Shown: in pieces, positions 27,682-36,300 of the stretch
How the letters are laid out: each line of letters starts with the position of its first letter
How positions within the stretch are numbered: position 1 is the first letter of the stretch
NCBI GenBank assembly: GCA_016868785.1
Contig: VGFS01000012.1
Location: 1 to 52,562 of the forward strand
Length of the DNA stretch: 52,562 bases
Direction of reading: 5' to 3'
DNA from: Bacteroidota bacterium
GTDB taxonomy: Bacteria > Bacteroidota > Bacteroidia > NS11-12g > UBA955
Program-made: the position numbers and the translations under genes
The notes under the pieces: generated by a model
What the model saw: the letters and a program-made list of their open reading frames with translations, nothing else
Database searches by the model: none
Told to the model about the DNA's origin: nothing

Positions 27682-28461
27682 ATGGAAATGGAAGAGGACT
27701 TTTTGGTTCGATATCAGCGTCAGCTGTCGCTCAGTGAAGTGGGCTTGTCCGGGCAGCGCGCGTTGCGCGCTGCCCGGATTCTGATTGTTGGGATGGGTGG
27801 ACTGGGGTGCCCAGCACTGCAATACCTATCCGCGGCGGGCGTTGGTACGTTGGTCTTGGTCGATGACGATGAAGTGTCGCTCAGTAACCTACACCGACAA
27901 ACCCTGTATTCACCCCAGCAAATCGGACAGAAAAAAGTGCAAGTGGCCGCCGATTGGGTTAGCAGCCTCAATAAAGAAATCCAGGTGGTGGCCGTTGCAG
28001 AGAAATTTTCTGCGGTAAACGCGCTAAACTTGCTTCAATACGTTGATTTGGTGGTCGATTGCACCGATACCTTTACGGCTCGATATGCCATCAACGACGC
28101 TTGTGCAGAGGCCGGTATTCCTTGGGTTTATGGTTCGATTGCAAAGTTTGAAGGACAAGTTTCGATTTTCAATGTGCCCAACGAGGAATGGCATCAGGGC
28201 AATAAACGTGGGTTGTCGCATTCCTTGAATTACCGCGATGTTTTTCCGAATCCGCCGGCAGATGGGGAAGTGCAGAATTGTACTGAATCCGGTGTGTTGG
28301 GTGCTTTGGCCGGCATTGTTGGGTCGTTGCAAGCCCTGGAAGCATTGAAATTCTTGCTCAAAACGGAAGGCCTTTTGGTGGATCAGATGCTCACCTATGA
28401 TGGGTTGTTGCATCGAATGTTGAAATATCAATTGCGTTCAAGTAATCCGTCAAAATCGTAA
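27682..28461 (+). CDS. moeB: MoeB/ThiF-family adenylyltransferase
   Basis: A 259-residue E1-like enzyme that activates MoaD. It has 'RYQRQLSLSEVGLSGQ', the nucleotide-binding 'ILIVGMGGLGCPALQYL', 'DDDEVSLSNLHRQTLY', 'VVDCTDTFTARYAIND' and 'NCTESGVLGALAGIVGSLQALEALK', where the Cys corresponds to the conserved ThiF/MoeB cysteine. The zinc-binding C-x-x-C pairs of E. coli MoeB are not present: the first region reads 'SLNYRDVFP' and the protein stops soon after 'MLKYQLRS'. No rhodanese domain is fused. A 14-bp perfect stem is embedded in codons about 22-33. Confidence 0.9.
   Translation: MEMEEDFLVRYQRQLSLSEVGLSGQRALRAARILIVGMGGLGCPALQYLSAAGVGTLVLVDDDEVSLSNLHRQTLYSPQQIGQKKVQVAADWVSSLNKEIQVVAVAEKFSAVNALNLLQYVDLVVDCTDTFTARYAINDACAEAGIPWVYGSIAKFEGQVSIFNVPNEEWHQGNKRGLSHSLNYRDVFPNPPADGEVQNCTESGVLGALAGIVGSLQALEALKFLLKTEGLLVDQMLTYDGLLHRMLKYQLRSSNPSKS
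27748..27778. repeat. GC-rich 14-bp perfect inverted repeat inside moeB
   Basis: TCCGGGCAGCGCGC (27748-27761) and its exact complement (27765-27778) are separated by GTT. The stem is almost entirely G/C and lies near the 5' end of the moeB coding sequence. There is no following T-run. It could slow ribosomes or polymerase, or serve as an RNA-processing site within the operon. Confidence 0.7.
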
Positions 28462-28475
28462 CTTTACCCTCGCAA

Positions 28476-28922
28476 ATGTTGGACAGAAAACCCAAAAATA
28501 TCTTTGTTCAGGGTGCGATATCACCGCAAAAAATCGGCGAGGATATAGCCCACCACAACAAGAAAACCCAAATTGGCGCTCACAGCATTTTCATGGGTCA
28601 AGTAAGGGCCGATGAGTCGTTGAATGGGACCGTAGAAGCCATTGAATACACGGCACACGAAGCCATGGCCTTGGAGAAAATGCACGAAATTCGCGAAGCC
28701 GTTTTTGCCAAATATCCACTCACTTGTTTGCACATCACCCACAGTTTGGGTCGAGTGAATGTGGGTGAAATTTGTCTGTTTGTTTTTGCATCGGCAGTGC
28801 ATCGGAAAGAAGCCATAGAGGCCTGTGAAGTAGTTGTAGAACACATCAAGCAATCTCTGCCCATTTGGGGGAAAGAGATTTGTTCGAACCAAACATACCA
28901 TTGGAAAGAAAATCGCCCATGA
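28476..28922 (+). CDS. moaE: Molybdopterin synthase large subunit MoaE
   Basis: A 148-residue MoaE, the catalytic subunit that uses the MoaD thiocarboxylate to convert cyclic pyranopterin monophosphate into molybdopterin. Recognisable parts are 'GAHSIFMGQVR', 'IEYTAHEAMALEKM', 'THSLGRVNVGEI' and 'AVHRKEAIEACEVVVEHIKQ', ending in 'LPIWGKEI', with the lysines expected in the active site. The start ATG is 14 bases after moeB. The stop overlaps the start of the moaC-moaB fusion by four bases. Confidence 0.93.
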   Translation: MLDRKPKNIFVQGAISPQKIGEDIAHHNKKTQIGAHSIFMGQVRADESLNGTVEAIEYTAHEAMALEKMHEIREAVFAKYPLTCLHITHSLGRVNVGEICLFVFASAVHRKEAIEACEVVVEHIKQSLPIWGKEICSNQTYHWKENRP

Positions 28923-29839
28923 TCAACATCACCCACAAATCAAATACCTTGAGAAAGGCCATTGCGGAGGCGGTGGTGAAAACCAGTTCTGAGGCAACCA
29001 TCGCGGCGGTAAAAAATCGTGCGGTTCCCAAGGGGGATGTGCTGGAATTTGCGCGGGTTGCGGGTTTGTTTGCCGTTAAAAAAACTGCGGATATGATTCC
29101 CGATTGTCATCCGATGCCGGTTGAATTTACCTCGGTCAGTTATACCTTCAGCGATACGGAAATCCATATTCAAATGGAAGTGCATACCGTCTATAAAACC
29201 GGGGTAGAAGTGGAGGCGATGCATGGTGTTTCGGTGGTGGCGTTGACCATGTATGATATGTTGAAACCCATCGACAAAGGCATTGAAATCGCCCACATTC
29301 GGTTGGTTTCGAAAACGGGCGGCAAATCGGATGCGCAAAAATTGGCCTTGCGTGAAGTGTGTGTCCGCAGCAAAGCGCAGGCGGTGGTTTGTAGTGACTC
29401 TGTATTTCGGGGTGATGCTCAGGACAAAGCCGGTGCCATGGTTGTTGAGCGATTGTTGGATCAGGGAATGACTGTGAATCCTTTGGTTGTGGTGCCTGAT
29501 GAGGTTGCTGCCATTCAAGCATGTGTGATGAACCATGCCCACAAGGTGGATGTTTTGCTGTTTGTGGGTGGAACGGGGCTATCGCACCGCGATGTTACCC
29601 CAGAGGCCGTACGGCCGCTTTTGACCCGAGAAATTGAAGGGATTATGGAGGTTGCCCGACGCTACGGTCAAGACAAAATGCCTTTTGCCATGCTGTCGAG
29701 AGGGGTTGCTGGAATGGTCAACGACACGTTGGTGGTTACTTTGCCCGGTTCAACCAAGGGTGCAATGGAAACGATGGACGCTATTTTTCCTGCGGTAATG
29801 CATGTATTTGCCGTGAAAGACGGGCAAAAACACGGTTGA
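28919..29839 (+). CDS. moaCB: Bifunctional MoaC-MoaB fusion
   Basis: A 306-residue fusion. Residues about 1-150 are MoaC (cyclic pyranopterin monophosphate synthase), with 'KGDVLEFARVAGLFAVKKT', 'MIPDCHPMPV', and 'VEAMHGVSVVALTMYDMLKPIDKG' ending in 'SKTGGKS'. Residues about 155-306 are a MoaB/MogA-type domain, which adenylylates molybdopterin, with 'SDSVFRGDAQDKAG', 'VGGTGLSHRDVTPEAV' and 'TLPGSTKGAMETM'. The fusion joins an early and a late step of the pathway and is known from other Bacteroidota. It is the last gene of the operon; the next gene is convergent, two bases away. Confidence 0.93.
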   Translation: MINITHKSNTLRKAIAEAVVKTSSEATIAAVKNRAVPKGDVLEFARVAGLFAVKKTADMIPDCHPMPVEFTSVSYTFSDTEIHIQMEVHTVYKTGVEVEAMHGVSVVALTMYDMLKPIDKGIEIAHIRLVSKTGGKSDAQKLALREVCVRSKAQAVVCSDSVFRGDAQDKAGAMVVERLLDQGMTVNPLVVVPDEVAAIQACVMNHAHKVDVLLFVGGTGLSHRDVTPEAVRPLLTREIEGIMEVARRYGQDKMPFAMLSRGVAGMVNDTLVVTLPGSTKGAMETMDAIFPAVMHVFAVKDGQKHG

Positions 29840-29841
29840 AT

Positions 29842-30519
29842 TTAGTAAGGAGAAACGTAGGTAGATTTCTTCTGGTTGGGTTTTTTCTTGAAATCGCCGC
29901 GTTTCCATGCTTCCAGGAATTGGACCCAGGCGCCCGGACTGAAATAGTTTTGGGGAGGGGCTTGTTTGTAATAGTACAATTGGTTTGCGCGGGACTGGGC
30001 CAGGAGTTGCTGACTCATGTTGGGGTCGGCGGGTCTAAGGCGTTGTTCTTCTTTCAGGGCCTCTGCTTCTAGGTTCTGACGGGCCCTTTCATAGGCGTCG
30101 TCGGGAATGTCTTTGGTAACAAATTCGTTTTCAAAGAGTGTTTTTAATGGCAGGGCGCGAATGAAGATGGCCGACATCTGTATTGTGTCTTGGGTCATCA
30201 GTTTGATGATGCTGTATCGATTGCCATGCAGGGTATCGGGGACTACGTGCCATGACGGCTCTTGTTCTACTTGTTGAAAAAGGATGGTGTCTCCTTTTTG
30301 CACCACCACATCGAAATGGCCCATGTAATCGGTAAATCCGATGAGTCCGCGTTTTGGGGTGCGGATATTGACAAAGGGAATGGGTTTGAGGCTGTCTGAG
30401 GTCAATACCAATCCGGTGAACAGAATATACGGATTGTTTTGTTTGCCGGGTTGGGCTTTGAGGGGATTGAGACTGCAAGTGCAAGCCAAAATCATGATCC
30501 AAATCCAGCGAAGTCTCAT
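29842..30519 (-). CDS. Exported protein with carboxypeptidase-regulatory-like domain
   Basis: A 225-residue protein with a signal peptide (MRLRWIWIMILACTCSLNP). Residues about 30-110 look like a CarboxypepD_reg/CNA-B-type beta sandwich: 'FTGLVLTSDSLKPIPFVNIR', then 'GFTDYMGHFDVVVQKGDTILF', which is the usual pattern in Bacteroidota envelope proteins. The C-terminal half is helical and rich in Glu, Gln and Lys, ending with a basic tail. A perfect -7 element is 4 bases upstream of the ATG. The gene is convergent with the molybdenum-cofactor operon. Periplasmic or outer-membrane location is likely; function unknown. Confidence 0.75.
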   Translation of the reverse strand: MRLRWIWIMILACTCSLNPLKAQPGKQNNPYILFTGLVLTSDSLKPIPFVNIRTPKRGLIGFTDYMGHFDVVVQKGDTILFQQVEQEPSWHVVPDTLHGNRYSIIKLMTQDTIQMSAIFIRALPLKTLFENEFVTKDIPDDAYERARQNLEAEALKEEQRLRPADPNMSQQLLAQSRANQLYYYKQAPPQNYFSPGAWVQFLEAWKRGDFKKKPNQKKSTYVSPY

Positions 30520-30523
30520 TATT

Positions 30524-30531
30524 CAAAGATA
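30524..30531 (-). promoter_or_regulatory. -7 element 4 bases before the gene at 30519
   Basis: On the minus strand the sequence is TATCTTTG followed by AATA and the ATG. An exact match to TAnnTTTG. Confidence 0.6.
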
Positions 30532-30551
30532 ACCAAAAAGCCGAGACGCGA

Positions 30552-31799
30552 TTACATTGGAATCAACCATCCCATTAGAATCATTAACAATACGATGAAG
30601 GGCGTTGCGACTTTTTTGGTGCAAAGTAGGGTAAGGGTGATGGCAAAAACGCCAACTTGCATGGCCACATGCTGATTAAATTGAATGAATTGCTGCCAAA
30701 AGTAATAGTTAATGAGGAGGGCTGCTGTAAGAATGAAACCCACCGCTGCGGCAAAAATGCCATCTAGCGCCAATCGGATGGAGCGATGTGTTTGCAAACG
30801 GTGCCACAAGGGATAGGCAAAGAAAACCATGAGTGTGCCCGGCATAAAAACGGCAATTAAGCCAATGAGACAACCCATGAGTTGGTAAATTGTATTGTAT
30901 CCAAACGATTTCATGGCCATAGAGTTGACGTAGACCATGAAATTGAAGTTGGGTCCGGGAAGTGCTTGTAATAATCCAAGTCCGGTATTGAATTCTTGGG
31001 GTGATAGGCGATGGTGGTAAACAACGTATTGTTCATGGCTCATCGCGGCGAGGGTGTTTCCGCCCCCAAAACTCAGTGCGCCAATGCGATAGGTGTTTTC
31101 GAACAGTACAAATGGGTGCGCCAATTGGAAGTATTCGGCATTGTTGTTCAATGCCAATCCAACGCCACCCACCACCAAAAAGATGATTCCAAAGGCGGTC
31201 AAGTTTCGCCAGCGTATGGGTTTGGGCTGCTGAATGCTAACCAAGGGTAGTTCGTATTTGTTGAATTTGGCGCTCAAGATTCCGGCCAAGACCATACCTA
31301 GCGGGAATAGCAGCGGGGAGTTGATCATGAAGCCAAGAATGCCTAAAACGATAAAAATGCCATAATTTAACGAAGACTTCCTTATCCAAGGCGCCATTGA
31401 AATGACCGAATAAGCCAAAAAAGCAGCAACCATTGGCTGCATGAATTGTAAATGTCCAGCACCCAAAAATTTGGGCGATAAGGCTATGATGCTCATTAGA
31501 ATGGCCCCTGGAAGTGACCAGACAACCAAACTCAAGAGGGCCAGGGTAGGTCCTCCCATCTTAAGCCCCAATACTGTGATTGTTTGGGTTGTGGAAGGTC
31601 CGGGTAATAAGCTGCAAAAAGCATTGACATCTTTCAGTGTGTCTTGATCAAAGAATCGATGTTTGTCGACCAAGCGCCTCTTAAACTGTGGAATGTGCAT
31701 TTGTGGACCGCCAAATGCCGTGATTCCCAACCAAAATACCGCCCGCAAGAATTTGAAATGTCTCGCCTTTGTTATCTTTGTGGTATGCTGTTGAGACAT
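30552..31799 (-). CDS. chrA: Chromate transporter ChrA family protein
   Basis: A 415-residue inner-membrane protein made of two CHR domains. The first half has 'FWLGITAFGGPQMHIPQFKRRLVD' and 'NAFCSLLPGPSTTQ'; the second has 'RIGALSFGGGNTLAAMSHEQYVV' and 'GLGLLQALPGPNFNFMVYV', the paired FGG and PGP motifs of the family. Members export chromate or related oxyanions. The ATG at 31799 is used because the sequence from there is family-like; the upstream extension is antisense to a lipoprotein. This start makes the 5' end overlap the divergent lipoprotein gene by 15 bases. It does not sit in an obvious operon. Substrate is unproven. Confidence 0.9.
   Translation of the reverse strand: MSQQHTTKITKARHFKFLRAVFWLGITAFGGPQMHIPQFKRRLVDKHRFFDQDTLKDVNAFCSLLPGPSTTQTITVLGLKMGGPTLALLSLVVWSLPGAILMSIIALSPKFLGAGHLQFMQPMVAAFLAYSVISMAPWIRKSSLNYGIFIVLGILGFMINSPLLFPLGMVLAGILSAKFNKYELPLVSIQQPKPIRWRNLTAFGIIFLVVGGVGLALNNNAEYFQLAHPFVLFENTYRIGALSFGGGNTLAAMSHEQYVVYHHRLSPQEFNTGLGLLQALPGPNFNFMVYVNSMAMKSFGYNTIYQLMGCLIGLIAVFMPGTLMVFFAYPLWHRLQTHRSIRLALDGIFAAAVGFILTAALLINYYFWQQFIQFNQHVAMQVGVFAITLTLLCTKKVATPFIVLLMILMGWLIPM
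31752..31780 (+). promoter_or_regulatory. Promoter of the lipoprotein gene, inside the 5' end of chrA
   Basis: TTTG (31752-31755) is followed after 17 bases by TATCTTTG (31773-31780), an exact -7 element, and then 4 bases to the ATG at 31785. The whole promoter lies within the first 16 codons of the divergent chrA gene. Confidence 0.65.
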
Positions 31800-32399
31800 G
31801 AAATCGTTCGCTTGGTAAGCAAAGTTGCGAAAAATCTTGCATTTTGTGGGGTGTTTGTCATCTTTTTTATAAGCGCCTGCGGTCAATCGGGTGCGGAATC
31901 TGCCGACAAGCAAACCCTCATGCTCCAATACAGCGATTCGTTGTGGCAAGAGCACAAGTTGGTATCGTCACTGTTTCGGTACAAGTTAGATGTGATCAAA
32001 GACCGAAAAGTGGAAATGAAAGCCACGTTGCAACAATTGAAGTTTGCTTCTTCCTCGTCTCTGAGCGAGGAACAGCAAGCGCAAATCGTGAAGTATGAAG
32101 CGGTTTATCGCGTGTACCGCGACATCGTGGAAACTTATACAAACGCGGTTTTGCGGGCCGAAGAATTGTTTTACGCCATCAAAGGGTTGGAAAAACAAGT
32201 GAAAGCAGGGAGTTACGGAACCGGCAGTGAAACTGAAAAGTTGGCGCAATTCAAAAAGGAGTTTCAATCCCTGAAACAGAAACTCGACGCCCTTTTGGTG
32301 GATGCAGAATTCATTGATCACCAATTGTCTGCAGTGGAACCGGCCTATCAGAGCACTGCGGAAAAAGTGGAATCGTTGGTGGAAAAGAAAGCCCTGTAA
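31785..32399 (+). CDS. Coiled-coil lipoprotein
   Basis: A 204-residue lipoprotein. The signal region (from MLLRHEIVRLVSKVAKNL) ends in a lipobox FISACGQS, with the lipidated Cys at residue 32. The remainder is highly helical and charged, with heptad-like segments (about residues 70-125 and 150-204) consistent with coiled coils. No enzymatic motif is seen. The ATG is supported by a full promoter 4 bases upstream. The 5' end overlaps divergent chrA and the 3' end overlaps the convergent GSCFA gene by 52 bases, so the gene is tightly boxed in. Outer-membrane or periplasmic location is inferred. Confidence 0.75.
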   Translation: MLLRHEIVRLVSKVAKNLAFCGVFVIFFISACGQSGAESADKQTLMLQYSDSLWQEHKLVSSLFRYKLDVIKDRKVEMKATLQQLKFASSSSLSEEQQAQIVKYEAVYRVYRDIVETYTNAVLRAEELFYAIKGLEKQVKAGSYGTGSETEKLAQFKKEFQSLKQKLDALLVDAEFIDHQLSAVEPAYQSTAEKVESLVEKKAL

Positions 32400-33211
32400 A
32401 ACCGGTCAAATACCACCTCGATGGCTTCTTCCGTGGGGTGCATTTTATCCGCTTCGAAAAACTGCCAATCATTGAGCTCTTCGCGGATGATTTCGTAGGC
32501 GGGGAAATAATGGACCTTTGCTTGCTGCTCCATCAGCAACTCGCCCAAAGCAGAAATTAAGGTTGATTTTGAGGCCAAATTCTCTTGGGCCCCATCCCTA
32601 AGATGTCTGACCGGACTTACCGTGATTACAAGGTGGGCATGGTCGTTTATTTGTCGCAAAGCATTCAAAAGCCCTGCAACGTCGTTTTTTATCTGCGCAT
32701 GCAAACTCAACGTTTTCCGAAATTCTTGCTGAGGCAGTTTGTGGCAATTGCCAACAAATTGTTGGGTGGGTAGGTGCTCGTAGATCCAGGCTGTTCCCAA
32801 GGTGATGCCAATGAGCTGGGCTTGTTTAATGTTGATGTAGGCCTGTTGGGCGATGGAGTAAATCTCTTCAAGCAGTTGGGCGGGTTGGGTGTTTTGAAAC
32901 CGATTCGCATGTTGAAGGCTGTGAAAAATGCCTTGGTGCTCATAAAAATCAGTGGTTCGCAAGGCGGATTCAAACGCAGACCGATCTGCGGCATGAGCGA
33001 TCAATGCACAGTTGTTGTGGAGCGCTTTGGGATGGAAAATGACGCCAAAGGGGTTGGCGAATGATGCATGCCCTTTTGCCAAAATTCTGCGATGCATTTC
33101 TTCACCGAAGCAAGATCCCATGAAAAAACATGAAGCGTTTTTGGGTAAATCAACCTGTGGTGGGATGATGACTGCGGTTTTATCCTTGGGAGGTTGAAAT
33201 GGCCGACTCAC
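32348..33211 (-). CDS. GSCFA-domain protein, probable SGNH-type hydrolase
   Basis: A protein of about 287 residues containing 'SCFFMGSCFGEEM', the GSCFA signature, and a C-terminal 'FEADKMHPTEEAIEVVF', whose D-x-x-H matches the catalytic pair of SGNH/GDSL hydrolases. The Ser of GSCF is then the probable nucleophile. No ATG is available near the 5' end: the frame can start at TTG 33271 or, better, GTG 33211, which is preceded 5 bases upstream by TTGGTTTG, one mismatch from the -7 consensus. No signal peptide is seen. The substrate is unknown; the family is common in Bacteroidota. Confidence 0.78.
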   Translation of the reverse strand: MSRPFQPPKDKTAVIIPPQVDLPKNASCFFMGSCFGEEMHRRILAKGHASFANPFGVIFHPKALHNNCALIAHAADRSAFESALRTTDFYEHQGIFHSLQHANRFQNTQPAQLLEEIYSIAQQAYINIKQAQLIGITLGTAWIYEHLPTQQFVGNCHKLPQQEFRKTLSLHAQIKNDVAGLLNALRQINDHAHLVITVSPVRHLRDGAQENLASKSTLISALGELLMEQQAKVHYFPAYEIIREELNDWQFFEADKMHPTEEAIEVVFDRFYRAFFSTNDSTFSAVL

Positions 33212-33288
33212 AACTACAAACCAACGGCTTTTTGTTGATTTTGGCCACAGTGGGCAAAAGATTGTCAGCAATTTGGGAGTTATGTCCC

Positions 33289-33296
33289 TATTTTTG
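33289..33296 (+). promoter_or_regulatory. -7 element before the large beta-helix/PKD gene
   Basis: TATTTTTG matches TAnnTTTG exactly and ends 5 bases before the ATG at 33302. Confidence 0.6.
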
Positions 33297-33301
33297 TTGA
33301 T

Positions 33302-36300
33302 ATGAGATTGTTGTTCATTGTCCTTAGTGTTTGGTTTTCAAACCTTTGTTTGGCTCAGTTGAGTGGAAATTATACCATAGGTGGAACTGCTTCTACCACC
33401 AACTACGCTACTTGGGCCGATTTTTCTGCGGCTGTTGCAAGCAATGGTGTATCAGGCAATGTGTCGGTGAAAGTAATGTCGGACCTCACCGTTACAGCCG
33501 CGGTTGAATTCAAGCAAAATACAAGCAATCCAACATCCTCCAGCAAGAAGATTTCTATCGACGGGAACGGCAAAAAGCTCAGCGGGGCACTCACCTATGA
33601 GGTGCTTTGGTTGAACGGCCTTGATTTTGTGGATTTGTCGAACTTGACCATCGTCAACAGTAGTACCTCCAGCTCAGGCATTTGCGTGCGGATGTCGGGC
33701 GGTGCCGATGACAACACTTTTAGCGGCTGTACTTTTGAGTTTTCGAACATTGGAAGTACCACCAAGTCACCGTCATCTTATGTAGCTTTTGCCACTTCGC
33801 AAACCAATGTGCTTACTATAAGTTCATCGAACAATGGTGTACGCAATACCATTAAAAATTGTGTGATGACCACTTCGGCAAGCAATAGTCCTGGACCTTT
33901 GTACGCGGTGGTAGATCAACAGGGATCGGCTACGTATGCGGGTACGGGTACAGAAAATGTCTTTTCTGGAAACAGCATCAAGAATTTTTTCAAGACGGCC
34001 TTTTTGCTGCAGTATGTGAACGGAGAGGTGGTGACTGGAAACGACATCAGTCGAAGTTCGGTTGGTAGCGGGGCTCCCGTTGATACGGTGGTGACGGCGG
34101 TGCGGATAACAAACGGGGCGTGTACCAATGCATCGATTCAAATCAGCAGCAATATCATTCACGATTTGCCCTATGCCGGTGCGGTATCAAGTGGCACCAC
34201 CAATTTTATCAGTCGCTTTTGGGGCATTGCTGCGGGTGCGGTTTCAGGGAAATCCACTTACCCTGTGGTCATTGAATCGAACGTGATGAAACGCATCGCG
34301 GTTTACAACAACGTTTCGGGAATGGAGGTTACAAAAGGACAGTTTTTCTTGTTCAAAAAGAATGAACTAAATCGGTTGTGGGCTGAGAAATCTGGGGATT
34401 CTTACGGGTTTAACCTGCAGAGTTTAACAGATATGCAGGTGATGGGCAATGTGGTGAGAAGTTGTCAGTTTGGTAACAACAGTGGGATGGCTCGCTTGTT
34501 TTATTTCGGCGATTGTGGCAATTCGAGTTACGATTGGAATCGGATTGAGGACAATGTGTTGGATTCCAACAAATCCGGTGACGCGATGGGGTGTATCGGC
34601 GTAAATGATGATGGTGATTGGCAAATCAACCGCAATAAGATTGTGTTGAATGTTACCACCTCCACCAAAAGCAGTTTTAATGGGGTTTACCTTTCTTTTT
34701 TGCACGATGTAGTGTTCAATTCCAACATGATTGTGCGGAATGAGGGGTATAGCCAAACCGACAATTTTTATGTGGTAAACTACAATTCGGGGTACAAAAC
34801 GGAGGTGCGTCAAAACACGGTGTACAGCCGTCCAAGTAGTTTGTCGACCCACGTAGGTCTGGGCTATTACATGGAGGATGAATCGGAGGTGACATTTGTT
34901 GGGAACATATTGGACATCCGTGGTGATGATTTTGGGTTTGGCATCAATGTTTGGTCATCGACCAAAATGAAGGAGCTGAACCACAATACTTGCTATGTGA
35001 ATTTTGCGGGTGGTGAGCAGTGGGGTGTGGAGTCGAATTACTATGGAAGTTGGTCGGACTACAAATCTGGCGGCACGGCAGGCAGCGGGGAATATTTTGG
35101 CAATCCTGGCTGGGTAGACATCGCGAAAAATGATTTCCGCTCAACCATTTTTGAAAATCAAAACAATGTGCCAACGGTGGTGAGTAATGGTTTGGATGTT
35201 ACTGGGAACAAGCGTGCCACGGGGAAATCGGACCGGGGTAGTTGGGAAAGTTTTATGGATTTGGCGGCAGTGAAAACCACCTTCAGTATTGCTTCGCAGA
35301 TTTGTTCAGGATACGAAGCCAAATTAGACATTACAGTTAAGAACAATTACACGGATACGGCAACGAAGTTTTATGTGGCGTATGCGTTGAATGGGGTGGT
35401 GACGAGACAGTGGGTGAGTAACAGGATTTTGCCAAAGGACTCATTGAAAGTGAGTTTCACTGTGCCATTAAAAATTTCTGCTACGGGCAATGCTGTCATT
35501 CAGCTGTTTGTGGAGGGGTTTGATGATGACAGAAAAAACGATACGTTAACATTTAAAACGTTTGTTAAACCCGCACCTGGGGGTGGGTATTATGAATTTT
35601 CTGCCAAGTCCCAATCGGGCAACAATCCGGTGTATCAGCGGGGTAAGCCTTTGGATGTAACGGTGTTGAATGTGCCTGTGATATATGATATCAAGGCGCC
35701 GCGTTTCTACAGCAATTCTCAATATGGAACGGGTGGTAGCGCCAAGTGGACGGCCAGTGTTTCTGCGATTTCTCCGAGTGGTAAGAGCCTCGCCGGCGCA
35801 TCATTAACGGCACCATCTGCTACGGCGGACCTTGAAGTCCAATTCAAAACCAGTGATGCAAACTTAGAAGACAGTTTGGTTACCCTTTTGCTAAAAATCT
35901 CAGATTTGAGCAATGGGTGTGATACTGTATTGAAGCGACAAGTATTCATTTATCCGTCGGTGACCCCAGATTTTACTGTGCCAACCAAAGTGTGCATTGG
36001 GGATACGGTGAATTTTGTGAATACGTCCAAATACAAATCGGGCTATGTTGAAAATTGGTGGGATTACGGAACTGGGGATCCCAACGATACCTCCAACTTG
36101 GTCGACGGGTATTTCATTTTCAAAAAAGCCGGAAATTATACGGTGAAATTGCGTGGTACCACCAATCCTTATGGATTCAAATTTGAAAAATCGGTGGTTT
36201 TGGTTGTGAATGCCATCCCTGCGGCCGCATTTACCCGACAAAATGCCTGTGTTGGAGAAAGTGTGAAGTTTGTGAATCAAACCACGCCCGCTTCCGCCAA

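Noticed and set aside
31644-31784. Upstream extension of the coiled-coil lipoprotein
   Set aside because: It runs antisense through chrA; the start at 31785 has its own promoter and gives a signal peptide.
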